Source of the DNA: Mumia flava
Lineage (GTDB): Bacteria > Actinomycetota > Actinomycetes > Propionibacteriales > Nocardioidaceae
DNA: 64,000 nt
NCBI RefSeq assembly: GCF_002797495.1
Contig: NZ_PGEZ01000003.1
Span: 1-64,000, forward strand
Direction: 5' to 3'
The notes under the pieces are model-generated. The model searched no databases. It was not told the origin of the DNA and was given only the letters and a program-made list of their open reading frames with translations. A program made the translations under genes and the position numbers. This document shows positions 17,448 to 25,156 of the stretch, piece by piece; positions within the stretch are counted from its first letter, which is position 1; every line of letters starts with the position of its first letter.

Positions 17448-18305
17448 GTGAAGACCACGACCGACGAGCGCGCGAGCGCCGCAGCGACCACCGGAGACCG
17501 ACCCGTGATCCCGGACGGCGCAACGATCGCGCTCGACGTGCGCAGCCTGCAGAAGGTCTACCGCACCCAGGACTCCGAGCTCGAGGCGATCCGCGACCTC
17601 ACCTTCCAGGTGCCGCGTGGCCAGCTGGTCTGCATCGTCGGCCCCTCCGGCGCCGGGAAGACCACGCTCCTGCGCTGCATCTCCGGCCTGCTGGAGTCGA
17701 CCTCGGGCGAGGTGCTGCTCGACGACGAACCCGTGACAGGTCCGCCGCCCGGGATGGCAGTCGTGTTCCAGGAGTACGGGCGGAGCCTGTTCCCATGGAT
17801 GACCGTCCGTCAGAACGTCGAGCTGCCGCTGCGGGAGAAGGGGATCGGCAGGGCGGAGCGGCACGCACTCGTCGACGAGGCCCTGGACGCGGTCGGTCTC
17901 GGCGACGTCCCGTCGGCGTACCCGTGGCAGCTCTCCGGCGGGATGCAGCAGCGGGTCGCGATCGCCCGCGCGGTCGCGTACCAGCCCGAGGTCCTGCTCA
18001 TGGACGAGCCGTTCGCCGCCGTCGACGCCCAGACCCGTGCCGACCTGGAGGACCTCATCCGCACGCTCTGGAAGCGCCTCGGGATCACGGTCCTGTTCGT
18101 CACCCACGACATCGACGAGTCGGTCTACCTGGGCCAGCGGGTGCTCGTGCTCTCGAACCGGCCGACGGTCGTGATCGAGGATGTCCGCGTCGACCTTCCC
18201 GACGAGCGTGACCAGCTCGAGACCCGGTCCTCGCGCCGCTTCACCGAGCTGCGCGGTCACGTGTACGAGCTGATCCAGAAGGCGAAGAAGGGCTACCGGC
18301 CGTAG
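17448..18305 (+). CDS. ABC importer ATPase (SsuB/TauB type)
   Basis: A 285-residue ATP-binding subunit. It has Walker A GPSGAGKTT, the Q-loop in VFQEYGRSLFPW, the signature LSGGMQQR, Walker B VLLMDEPF and the switch His in VTHDI. It energises the two permeases encoded just before it. GTG 17448 is preferred because AGAGGA lies seven bases upstream; a longer frame from 17397 overlaps the permease and adds no homologous residues. A stretch of 145 bases without a gene then separates it from galB; GAAAGGACC before galB shows that gene has its own ribosome site. Confidence 0.9.
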   Translation: MKTTTDERASAAATTGDRPVIPDGATIALDVRSLQKVYRTQDSELEAIRDLTFQVPRGQLVCIVGPSGAGKTTLLRCISGLLESTSGEVLLDDEPVTGPPPGMAVVFQEYGRSLFPWMTVRQNVELPLREKGIGRAERHALVDEALDAVGLGDVPSAYPWQLSGGMQQRVAIARAVAYQPEVLLMDEPFAAVDAQTRADLEDLIRTLWKRLGITVLFVTHDIDESVYLGQRVLVLSNRPTVVIEDVRVDLPDERDQLETRSSRRFTELRGHVYELIQKAKKGYRP

Positions 18306-18450
18306 GGTCACCGTCGCTGTGCTGGGCCTCGACGCCACCGGCTGACCGGGCGGCACCGCCGCAAGCCCACCCGTACCCGCTCTTGTTGTTGAAACCCTCG
18401 TTCCCGCCACCGCCTCGACCGACGGCCGGGAACCTCACGAAAGGACCGCC

Positions 18451-19197
18451 GTGGCCGACACCGCTTCTCCTTCGGCACCCTCGACCCTCGTGATCACCGC
18501 GCACGCCGGCGACTTCGTCTGGCGCGCCGGGGGCGCGATCGCACTCGCTGCCTCCCGCGGCGAGCAGGTGACCATCGCCTGCCTCACCTACGGCGAGCGC
18601 GGCGAGTCCGCTCGCGCCTGGCGCGAGGGAAAGAGCCTCGACGAGATCAAGGCGATCCGTCGCGACGAGGCCGAGCGCGCCGCCGCCACGCTCGGCGCCG
18701 AGGTGCGCTTCTTCGACGCCGGCGACTACCCGCTGCGCGAGACGCCCGAGCTCGTCGACCAGCTCGTCGGTGTCTACCGCGAGACGCAGCCGGACGTGGT
18801 CCTCACGCACCCGCCGCACGACCCGTACAACGCCGACCACCCGGCCGCCTGCCGGATGGCGCTCGAGGCACGGATCCTCGCTCAGGCGATCGGGTACCCC
18901 GCCGAGGGCGACCCGCTCGGCGCTCCCCCGGTGTTCTACTTCGAGCCGCACCAGCCCGAGGTCTGCGACTTCACGCCCGAGGTGCTCCTCGACATCACCG
19001 ACGTGTTCGCGACGAAGCGGGCGGCGATGGAGTGCCTGTCGGCGCAGCAGCACCTGTGGGAGTACTACACCGACCTCGGCAAGCGCCGCGGCGTCCAGCT
19101 CAAGCGCAACGCGGGACCGAACCTCGGCTTCCCCACCACCACCTACGGCGAGGCGTACATGCGCCCGTACCCGCAGGTCACGGAGCGCCTCGCATGA
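18451..19197 (+). CDS. galB: 4-oxalomesaconate hydratase (PIG-L family, GalB-like)
   Basis: A 248-residue PIG-L/LmbE-fold protein. The metal-binding start reads ITAHAGDFVWRAGGAIA, resembling the variant seen in GalB rather than the usual HPDD of deacetylases, and a second cluster is THPPHDPYNADH. GalB of Pseudomonas putida hydrates 4-oxalomesaconate to 4-carboxy-4-hydroxy-2-oxoadipate in gallate breakdown. The next genes are homologues of the aldolase and tautomerase of that pathway, which strongly supports this reading over a sugar deacetylase. The GTG start follows GAAAGGACC. Its stop overlaps the aldolase start. Confidence 0.8.
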   Translation: MADTASPSAPSTLVITAHAGDFVWRAGGAIALAASRGEQVTIACLTYGERGESARAWREGKSLDEIKAIRRDEAERAAATLGAEVRFFDAGDYPLRETPELVDQLVGVYRETQPDVVLTHPPHDPYNADHPAACRMALEARILAQAIGYPAEGDPLGAPPVFYFEPHQPEVCDFTPEVLLDITDVFATKRAAMECLSAQQHLWEYYTDLGKRRGVQLKRNAGPNLGFPTTTYGEAYMRPYPQVTERLA

Positions 19198-19919
19198 GCG
19201 CCGCGGATCTGCGTCGGTTGATCGTCACCGACACCCGGCGACCCGACCCGGCCGCGGTCGAGCGGCTCCGGGCGTACGGGGTGGCGACCGTGCACGAGGC
19301 GATGGGACGCACCGGCAGTCTCGGTCCGGACCTGCGGCCGATCCAGCAGGGCACCACGATCGCGGGCGCCGCGGTCACCGCGCTGTGCTGGCCCGGCGAC
19401 AACCTGATGATCCACGCCGCGGTCGAGCAGTGCGGTCCCGGGGACGTGCTCGTGGTCGCCGCTGCGGCGCCGTCGACGCACGGGATGTTCGGGGAGCTGT
19501 TCGCGACCGCGCTGGCGCACCGCGGGGTGGTCGGGGTGGTCAGCGACACCGGGGTGCGCGACACCGCCGACCTGCGCGCGATGGGGTTCCCGGCCTGGTC
19601 GCGATACGTCTCCGCGCAGGGCACCGTGAAGGCGACCGCCGGCCACGTGAACCTCCCGGTCGTGATCGCCGGCCAGGTGATCGAACCCGGTGATGTCGTG
19701 GTCGCCGACGACGACGGCGTCGCGGTCGTGCCGCTGGACCGCGTCGAGCAGACGGTCACCGCGTCGCAGGCGCGGTTGGAGAAGGAGGCCGCGACCCGCG
19801 AGGCGTTCCAGCGCGGCGAGCTCGGCCTCGACCGGTACGGGCTGCGGCCGCTGCTGGAGAGCCTCGGGGTCGAGTACCGCACGCACGCCGAGCTGCAGGA
19901 CACGGACGGCCGGCCGTGA
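19194..19919 (+). CDS. galC: 4-carboxy-4-hydroxy-2-oxoadipate aldolase (GalC/LigK-like)
   Basis: A 241-residue RraA-fold class II aldolase. The catalytic stretch reads VSDTGVRDTADLRAMGFP, whose Arg and Asp bind substrate and divalent metal in LigK/GalC. It would split 4-carboxy-4-hydroxy-2-oxoadipate into pyruvate and oxaloacetate, the final step of the gallate and protocatechuate 4,5-cleavage routes. ATG 19194 overlaps the galB stop and its own stop overlaps galD. RraA, the RNase E inhibitor, has the same fold but is shorter, and the operon context excludes it. Confidence 0.85.
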   Translation: MSAADLRRLIVTDTRRPDPAAVERLRAYGVATVHEAMGRTGSLGPDLRPIQQGTTIAGAAVTALCWPGDNLMIHAAVEQCGPGDVLVVAAAAPSTHGMFGELFATALAHRGVVGVVSDTGVRDTADLRAMGFPAWSRYVSAQGTVKATAGHVNLPVVIAGQVIEPGDVVVADDDGVAVVPLDRVEQTVTASQARLEKEAATREAFQRGELGLDRYGLRPLLESLGVEYRTHAELQDTDGRP

Positions 19920-20992
19920 CCCGCGGGATTCGCTGTGCGTGGATGCGCGGCGGCACGTCGAAGGGCGCGCTGTTCCTCGCCGAGGACCTGCCGTCCGACG
20001 ACGCGGCGCGCGACGACCTGCTGCTGCGCGTGATGGGCAGCCCGGACCCGCGCCAGATCGACGGGCTCGGCGGTGCCCACCCGCTGACGAGCAAGGTCGG
20101 CGTGGTCTCGGTCTCCGACGACCCCGATGCCGACGTCGACTACCTGTTCCTCCAGGTCGTCGTGGACCGGCCGGTGGTGTCGACGTCGCAGACCTGCGGC
20201 AACATCCTCGCGGCGGTCGCGCCGTTCGCCCTCGAACGCGGTCTGCTGCCGACGACCGACGGCGTCACCGACGTACGGGTCCGGATGGTCAACACCGGCG
20301 CCCTCGCCACGCTGCACGTCCGCACGCCCGGCGGCGTCGTGACGTACGACGGTGACGTCGCGATCACCGGTGTCCCCGGCACCGCGGCGCCGGTCGAGGT
20401 CGACGTGGAGCCGTCCGGCGCCCCGCTTCTGCCGACCGGCCGGACCACCGACCGGCTCGCCGGCGTCGACGTGACCTGCATCGACAACGGCATGCCGTCG
20501 GTGATCGTGCGCGCCGCCGACGTCGGCCTGAGCGGCGCTGAGGATCCCGACGCGCTCGAGGCGGACCCGGCGCTCGCCGAGAAGGTCCGCGCGATCCGCA
20601 CCGCGGCCGCCGACGCGATGGGCCTCGAGACCGACCTGGAACGCACCACGACCCCGAAGATCGTGTTCGTCGCTCCCCCGGCTGCCGGCGGCACGATCCT
20701 CACCCGCAGCTTCATCCCGGTCCACGTGCACCGCGCGATCGGTGTGCTCGGCGCCGCCACGGTGGCGGCCGCCGCTGCACTGCCGGGCACCACGGCGTAC
20801 GGGGTGGCGCGGCTCGGCGACGACGGCGGCGCGCTGCGGATCGAGCACCCGACCGGCTACCTCGACGTCGGCATCGCCACCACCGACGACCCCGCGCCCG
20901 CGGTCACCCGCACGACCCTCGTGCGCACGGCCCGGATGCTGCTCGACGGCGTCGTCTACCCCGGCCCCGCCCGGACCACCCGTCCCGTCTGA
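19916..20992 (+). CDS. galD: 4-oxalomesaconate tautomerase (GalD/LigU-like, PrpF family)
   Basis: A 358-residue PrpF/DapF-fold isomerase. The opening IRCAWMRGGTSKGALF and the later SQTCGN contain the family substrate loops and the conserved Cys. GalD and LigU interconvert forms of 4-oxalomesaconate so that the hydratase can act. The GTG start overlaps the aldolase stop by four bases. Together with galB and galC this is the complete lower gallate set. The methylaconitate isomerase PrpF is the main alternative, but no methylcitrate genes are nearby. Confidence 0.82.
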   Translation: MTRGIRCAWMRGGTSKGALFLAEDLPSDDAARDDLLLRVMGSPDPRQIDGLGGAHPLTSKVGVVSVSDDPDADVDYLFLQVVVDRPVVSTSQTCGNILAAVAPFALERGLLPTTDGVTDVRVRMVNTGALATLHVRTPGGVVTYDGDVAITGVPGTAAPVEVDVEPSGAPLLPTGRTTDRLAGVDVTCIDNGMPSVIVRAADVGLSGAEDPDALEADPALAEKVRAIRTAAADAMGLETDLERTTTPKIVFVAPPAAGGTILTRSFIPVHVHRAIGVLGAATVAAAAALPGTTAYGVARLGDDGGALRIEHPTGYLDVGIATTDDPAPAVTRTTLVRTARMLLDGVVYPGPARTTRPV

Positions 20993-21021
20993 CCTCCCTG
21001 TACGACCGAAGGAGACCCACC

Positions 21022-21975
21022 ATGCCCGCACCGCTCGGAGACATCGCGCACCTCGGCCACGTCGAGCTGCTGACCCCCGACCTGGAGGGGTCGGTCTGGT
21101 TCTTCACCGAGATCCTGGGCCTGACCGAGACCCGGCGCGAGGGCGACTCGGTGCACCTGCGGACGTTCGACGACTACGAGCTGACGAGCATCGTCGTGAC
21201 CGGCCACACCACCTCCGGACTCCGCCGCACGGCGCTTCGCGCGTCGAGCCCCGAGGCGCTGCAGCGGCGGGTCGACGCAATCGAGGCCGCCGGGGGCACC
21301 GGCCGATGGACCGAGGGGAGCGCGGGGACCGGCCCGATGTACCTGACGACCGACCCGGACGGGCACGAGATCGGGCTGTACTACGAGTCGGAGTGGTACG
21401 AGGCGCCGGAGCACCTCGCGCCCGGCCTGAAGAACCAGCCGCAGGCCAAGCCGCGTCAGGGCGTCGGCGTCCGTCGGCTCGACCACGTGAACTTCCTCGC
21501 CGCCGACGTCGAGCCGAACGCCGACTGGGTCGAGCACACGCTGGGTGCGCGTCCGACCGAGCAGATCCGGCTCGACACGGGCCGGATCGCGGCGCGGTGG
21601 CTGACCTTCAACAACAAGTCGTACGACCTCGTCTACACCGAGGACTGGTCGGGCTCGAGCGGGCGGCTGCACCACATCGCATTCGCGACCGACACCCGCG
21701 AGGACATCCTCCGCGCCGCGGACCTGTGCCTCGACAACGGCGTCCACATCGAGACCGGGCCGCACAAGCACGCGATCCAGCAGACGTTCTTCCTCTACGT
21801 CTACGAGCCCGGCGGCAACCGGATCGAGCTGTGCAACCCGCTCACCCGGCTCGTGCTGGCCCCGGACTGGCCGCTGATCACGTGGACCCAGGCGGAGCGC
21901 GCCAAGGGCCAGGCGTGGGGGCTGCAGACGATCGAGTCGTTCCACACCCACGGCACCCCGCCCCTGGACTCCTGA
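21022..21975 (+). CDS. type I extradiol dioxygenase (catechol 2,3-dioxygenase-like)
   Basis: A 317-residue two-domain vicinal-oxygen-chelate (VOC) dioxygenase. The Fe(II) ligands are all in the C-terminal domain as usual: His155 in RLDHVNF, His217 or His218 in LHHIAF and Glu269 in GNRIEL. GAAGGAGACC precedes ATG 21022, 29 bases after galD. It is the only ring-cleavage enzyme in the tannase-importer-galBCD group. Known gallate dioxygenases (GalA, DesB) are unrelated LigAB-type proteins, and none is present here. It may therefore cleave gallate, protocatechuate or another catechol feeding 4-oxalomesaconate. Its substrate preference cannot be read from the sequence. Confidence 0.85.
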   Translation: MPAPLGDIAHLGHVELLTPDLEGSVWFFTEILGLTETRREGDSVHLRTFDDYELTSIVVTGHTTSGLRRTALRASSPEALQRRVDAIEAAGGTGRWTEGSAGTGPMYLTTDPDGHEIGLYYESEWYEAPEHLAPGLKNQPQAKPRQGVGVRRLDHVNFLAADVEPNADWVEHTLGARPTEQIRLDTGRIAARWLTFNNKSYDLVYTEDWSGSSGRLHHIAFATDTREDILRAADLCLDNGVHIETGPHKHAIQQTFFLYVYEPGGNRIELCNPLTRLVLAPDWPLITWTQAERAKGQAWGLQTIESFHTHGTPPLDS

Positions 21976-21980
21976 CCCGA

Positions 21981-22046
21981 CCGCGATTCGGGCGGTCTGG
22001 GCAGGAATCAGAGCTGTGGTTCTTCCCCGGATCGCCCGAATCGCGG
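21981..22046. terminator. hairpin between convergent genes
   Basis: CCGCGATTCGGGCG (21981-21994) and its exact complement (22033-22046) form a 14-bp stem with a 38-base loop, five bases after the dioxygenase stop and eight before the stop of the opposite gene. It can serve both directions. Confidence 0.7.
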
Positions 22047-22054
22047 ACGGTGAC

Positions 22055-22333
22055 TCACGCGATCTCTCCGTCGACGACGTGAACGTGCTCGGTTCGCCCA
22101 GGTGAGAACTGTCCGATGTGCGCCGGCGTCCCGTGATGATCCCGGCTCGGCCGGAACAGCCCGCGAGCGACCGCGTCGTCGTAAGAACCGACGCCCAGCG
22201 GGTACGCGGTCAGCAGACCGGACAACCGGTGCTCGGCGATCCAGTTCATGCCTTCCTCACGAGATCGGAACACGCCACTGGCGAATCGGGCTCCCTCACC
22301 GTGGAACACCCACACCGTTGGAGGCTCGTTCAT
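22055..22333 (-). CDS. small hypothetical protein (VWVFHGEGARFASGVF type)
   Basis: A 92-residue soluble protein beginning PPTVWVFHGEGARFASGVF, followed by EEGMNWIAEHRLSGLLTAYPLGV. I have seen this pattern in a small domain of unknown function found in many bacteria, possibly DUF7710. It has no catalytic motif. ATG 22333 is chosen because the recognisable part begins immediately after it; the upstream frame overlaps the end of gntR and looks random. It lies 50 bases after gntR and may share its transcript. No link to gallate metabolism can be shown. Confidence 0.6.
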   Translation of the reverse strand: MNEPPTVWVFHGEGARFASGVFRSREEGMNWIAEHRLSGLLTAYPLGVGSYDDAVARGLFRPSRDHHGTPAHIGQFSPGRTEHVHVVDGEIA

Positions 22334-22383
22334 GATCCGATCACCCCGGCCGGGTACGCAGCCGTCATCGCTCGACCTCCGAC

Positions 22384-23055
22384 TCATCGCCGGACGTCGG
22401 ACCGCTCCCCGACCTCGCGCATCGCCGAGATCACGCTGTCGAGATGGGCCCGTACGGCGGCGGCAGATGCCTCGGGGTCGCGGCTGCACACCGCCTCGAT
22501 GATCGCGAGGTGCTCGGGCAGCGAGACCTGCGGCCGGCCGGGCTGCGTCGCGAGCCGAAACTGGTGCCGCACGAGCTGTCCGTGCAGCCGATCCAGCACG
22601 TCGGCAGCGGTCTGCTGGTGCCCGAGCTCGCGGAGCATCTGATGGAGTCGCTGGTTGAGGGCGGAGTAGCCGAAGACGTCGCCGGACGACACCGCGCTCC
22701 GCATCCGATCGCCGATCTCGCGCAGCTCGGCGATCGCGGAGTCGTCGACGTTGCGTGCGGCCTTCTCGGCGCAGAGCGACTCGACGACCGCGCGGACCTC
22801 GTAGATCTCGATCGCCTCGGACAGCGGCACCACCCGCACGCGCGCCCCGCGGTTGGCGACACGCTCGACGAGACCCTCGCCCGCGAGGCTCAGCAGGGCC
22901 GTGCGAACGGCACCGCGACTCGCATCGAACTGCTCGGACAGGTCCGCCTCGACGAGCCGCTGGCCCGGGGCGAAGCCCGCGTCGAGGATGGCCTCCCGGA
23001 TCGCGCGCGCCACGACGGCAGGGTCGCTGGTCGGTCGTACGTCCTGCGCCGTCAT
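22384..23055 (-). CDS. GntR-family regulator, FadR/FCD subfamily
   Basis: A 223-residue one-component regulator. The N-terminal winged helix reads AIREAILDAGFAPGQRLVEADLSE, then SRGAVRTALLSLAGEGLVERV, as in GntR proteins. The C-terminal all-helical FCD domain with metal-binding His residues (RLHQML, HLAIIEAV) binds a small carboxylate. ATG 23055 follows AGGGGG; an adjacent GTG is less likely. A site like those in the tannase and importer promoters lies 50 bases upstream, so the protein probably represses itself and the gallate genes until a pathway compound is bound. This regulatory link is inferred from the shared sites. Confidence 0.87.
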   Translation of the reverse strand: MTAQDVRPTSDPAVVARAIREAILDAGFAPGQRLVEADLSEQFDASRGAVRTALLSLAGEGLVERVANRGARVRVVPLSEAIEIYEVRAVVESLCAEKAARNVDDSAIAELREIGDRMRSAVSSGDVFGYSALNQRLHQMLRELGHQQTAADVLDRLHGQLVRHQFRLATQPGRPQVSLPEHLAIIEAVCSRDPEASAAAVRAHLDSVISAMREVGERSDVRR

Positions 23056-23103
23056 CACGCCCCCTGGATCGTCACCGGCGCGGTGCGCGAACGCCCCACG
23101 GTG

Positions 23104-23131
23104 ATCGCCAACAATATTGGCACCGATACTA
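23104..23131 (-). promoter_or_regulatory. gntR promoter with operator-like site
   Basis: On the minus strand ATTGTTGGCGAT (23104-23115) matches the tannase-side operator at 11 of 12 positions. A -10-like TAGTAT (23126-23131) lies just upstream, so the site would fall close to the transcription start and could mediate autoregulation. Confidence 0.5.
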
Positions 23132-23190
23132 CCCGCCGCGATCGTCTCGCTCGGGAGACCGCGCAGGACGGTCGCGCGACGACGTCGGGG

Positions 23191-23985
23191 TCAGCTCCCC
23201 TCGGCGGACGCGAGCTCCGACTTCCAGGTCCGGAAGCCCTCCTCCGAACGGCCGCGGCGCCAGTAGCCCGAGATCGAGACCTGGCCGCGATCCAGACCGC
23301 GCTCCTTCAGGAGGTACGGGCGCAGTCCGTGCATCGTCGTCTCGGCCTCGCCGTGCACGAACGCCTGGACGCGCCCCGGCCACCACGCGAGATCGCGGAC
23401 GGCGTCGACGAGCGCGCCCGGGGCGGACCCGGCCCGGTGCACGAACCGCACCACCGCGCCGTCCGGCACCGGCAGCACCGGCTCGTACGCCTCCGACTCG
23501 ACCTCGATCACCACCTGGACCCGGGCGTCGGCGGGCAGCGCCGCGAGCGCCGCGGTGATCGCAGGGACGACGGAGTCGTCGCCGACCAGCAGGTGCCAGT
23601 CCGCGCTCGGGTCCGGCGCGTACCCGCCGCCCGGCCCGTTGACCAGCAGCCGGTCGCCGGGATTCGCAGCCGCCGCCCACGGTCCGGCGACGCCCTCGTC
23701 CCCGTGCACCACGAAGTCGATCGCGACCGTGCCCGCCTCGACGTCCGGGAACAGCGCGGTGTACGTGCGGACGGTCGGCAGGTCCTCGGGCGCCATCGTC
23801 CGACGCAGCGCGCGCATGTCGAGCCCGTCCGGGTAGTCCACGCCGGGCTTCGGGAACACCAGCTTCACGTAGCGGTCGGTGTCGGTGCTGTCGGCGAACG
23901 CGGACAGGTCGTCGCTGCGGAACCACACCCGCCGGATCGCCGGCGTCACGTCCTCGGTGCTCGTCACGGTCAGCTCGGTGCTCAC
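23191..23985 (-). CDS. siderophore-interacting protein (FAD/NAD(P)H ferric reductase)
   Basis: A 264-residue flavoreductase of the SIP/ViuB family. The FAD-binding half includes RTYTALFPD and DFVVHGDEGVAGPWA; the NAD(P)H half includes LLVGDDSVVPAI and the C-terminal GYWRRGRSEEGF. Such proteins reduce ferric siderophores in the cytoplasm. A GTG start at 23985 follows GGAGGCGG. It lies 46 bases after an Ldh2-type dehydrogenase gene and may be the last gene of that unit. No siderophore genes are visible here; it may supply Fe(II) for the non-heme dioxygenases, which is speculative. Confidence 0.87.
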   Translation of the reverse strand: MSTELTVTSTEDVTPAIRRVWFRSDDLSAFADSTDTDRYVKLVFPKPGVDYPDGLDMRALRRTMAPEDLPTVRTYTALFPDVEAGTVAIDFVVHGDEGVAGPWAAAANPGDRLLVNGPGGGYAPDPSADWHLLVGDDSVVPAITAALAALPADARVQVVIEVESEAYEPVLPVPDGAVVRFVHRAGSAPGALVDAVRDLAWWPGRVQAFVHGEAETTMHGLRPYLLKERGLDRGQVSISGYWRRGRSEEGFRTWKSELASAEGS

Positions 23986-24031
23986 TCCGCCTCCTCCGCG
24001 GCCGACGACGTCGGAACCGACGACGCGCCCG

Positions 24032-25090
24032 TCACGCGCCGTCCGCGGTCGACGGTAGCGCGACGTCGAGCGTCTCGGCCGCCTCGACCAGCTGCGCCCA
24101 GACCTTCGGCATCACCGGCACGCCCGCGGCGCGCTCCGCCGCCACGCCCGCACTGCGCTCACCCGGGAAGTAGATCCCGTCGACGCCGTCCGCCGTCGGC
24201 AGCGACTTCAGCGCATCCAGCGTCGCGTCGACCTGCTCGCCGAACTCGGCAGCATCCCCGTACGCCGCGGGGTCGATCGCGATCAGCAGCGCGTTCTGAC
24301 GGTGCTTCTTGCCCTCGCCCGTGCCGGTGTGGACCTGGGCGAGCACCGGGGCGCCGACCAGGACGCTGGTGAGCAGCTCGAAGACGAGCGACATGCCGGA
24401 ACCCTTCGCGCCGCCGAGCGGCAGCGGCATCTCGGCGAGCTCCGGGTCGGTGGTCGGGGTGCCGTCGGCGGTGCTGGCCGCGCCCTCGGGCAGCGGGGTC
24501 CCGCTGGCCTTGTGCTGCTTGATCCTGCCCATCGCGATCGTCGCGGTCGCCATGTCGAGCAGCACGATCCCGTGCTTCGCGCTCGGCACGGCCACCGACA
24601 GCGGGCTGGTCGCGACCGCGGCGCCCTTGACACCGGTGTAGCCCATGTTCGGCATCCCGGCGACGAAGCCGATCCCGATCATCCCGGCCTCGGCGATCCG
24701 GTGCGTGTAGTAGCCGATCGCGCCGGTGTGGATGGTGCGCTGCACGCCGACCGACGCGATCCCCGTCGTACGGGCGGTCTCGACCGCGAGATCCGCGGCG
24801 CGGGTGAGCGCCACCGGGCCCGGCGCGCGGTCCGCCTGGACGACCGCGGCCGCCGGCGTGGTGCTGACGACCTGGACGTCCGCCGCGGTGTTGACGACCC
24901 CGCGGTCCAGGAAACGCAGGTAGGTCGGCACCAGGCCGGTGCCGTGGGTGTCGACGCCGCGGACGCTGGCCCAGGTCATCACCTCGGCCATCGTCGCGGC
25001 CTGGTCGGGCGCGACGCCGGACTTCTCGAAGATCGCGGCGATGAACGCACGCAGCTCGTCGGTCGGGATCACGGCGGCAGGTGCCGGCAT
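24032..25090 (-). CDS. Ldh2-type malate/lactate dehydrogenase family oxidoreductase
   Basis: A 352-residue NAD(P)-dependent 2-hydroxyacid dehydrogenase of the PF02615 family, which is not related to classic Rossmann-type LDH. Typical segments are SVRGVDTHGTGLVPTYL with the catalytic His, and GGAKGSGMSLVFELL near the middle. Family members reduce or oxidise small 2-oxo/2-hydroxy acids such as malate, ureidoglycolate or diketogulonate. AGGAGGAG precedes ATG 25090. The ThDP enzyme gene lies 66 bases upstream in the same direction. The substrate is unknown; a 2-oxo acid from aromatic breakdown would fit. Confidence 0.85.
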   Translation of the reverse strand: MPAPAAVIPTDELRAFIAAIFEKSGVAPDQAATMAEVMTWASVRGVDTHGTGLVPTYLRFLDRGVVNTAADVQVVSTTPAAAVVQADRAPGPVALTRAADLAVETARTTGIASVGVQRTIHTGAIGYYTHRIAEAGMIGIGFVAGMPNMGYTGVKGAAVATSPLSVAVPSAKHGIVLLDMATATIAMGRIKQHKASGTPLPEGAASTADGTPTTDPELAEMPLPLGGAKGSGMSLVFELLTSVLVGAPVLAQVHTGTGEGKKHRQNALLIAIDPAAYGDAAEFGEQVDATLDALKSLPTADGVDGIYFPGERSAGVAAERAAGVPVMPKVWAQLVEAAETLDVALPSTADGA

Positions 25091-25156
25091 GGTTCTCCTC
25101 CTCAGGGTGGAGTACGGATGGGTGCCCGTCAGCGGGGCGGGCTCAGCGGGACACGG

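Noticed and set aside
18451-19197. Mycothiol-type or GlcNAc deacetylase of the PIG-L family
   Set aside because: The HPDD motif is replaced by AHAGDF and the gene is embedded with gallate lower-pathway genes.
19194-19919. RraA ribonuclease E inhibitor
   Set aside because: Same fold, but the protein is longer and sits overlapping galB and galD homologues, which fits the aldolase.
23191-23985. Evidence of a siderophore cluster
   Set aside because: Only a single ferric-siderophore reductase-like gene is present; there are no biosynthesis or siderophore uptake genes around it.
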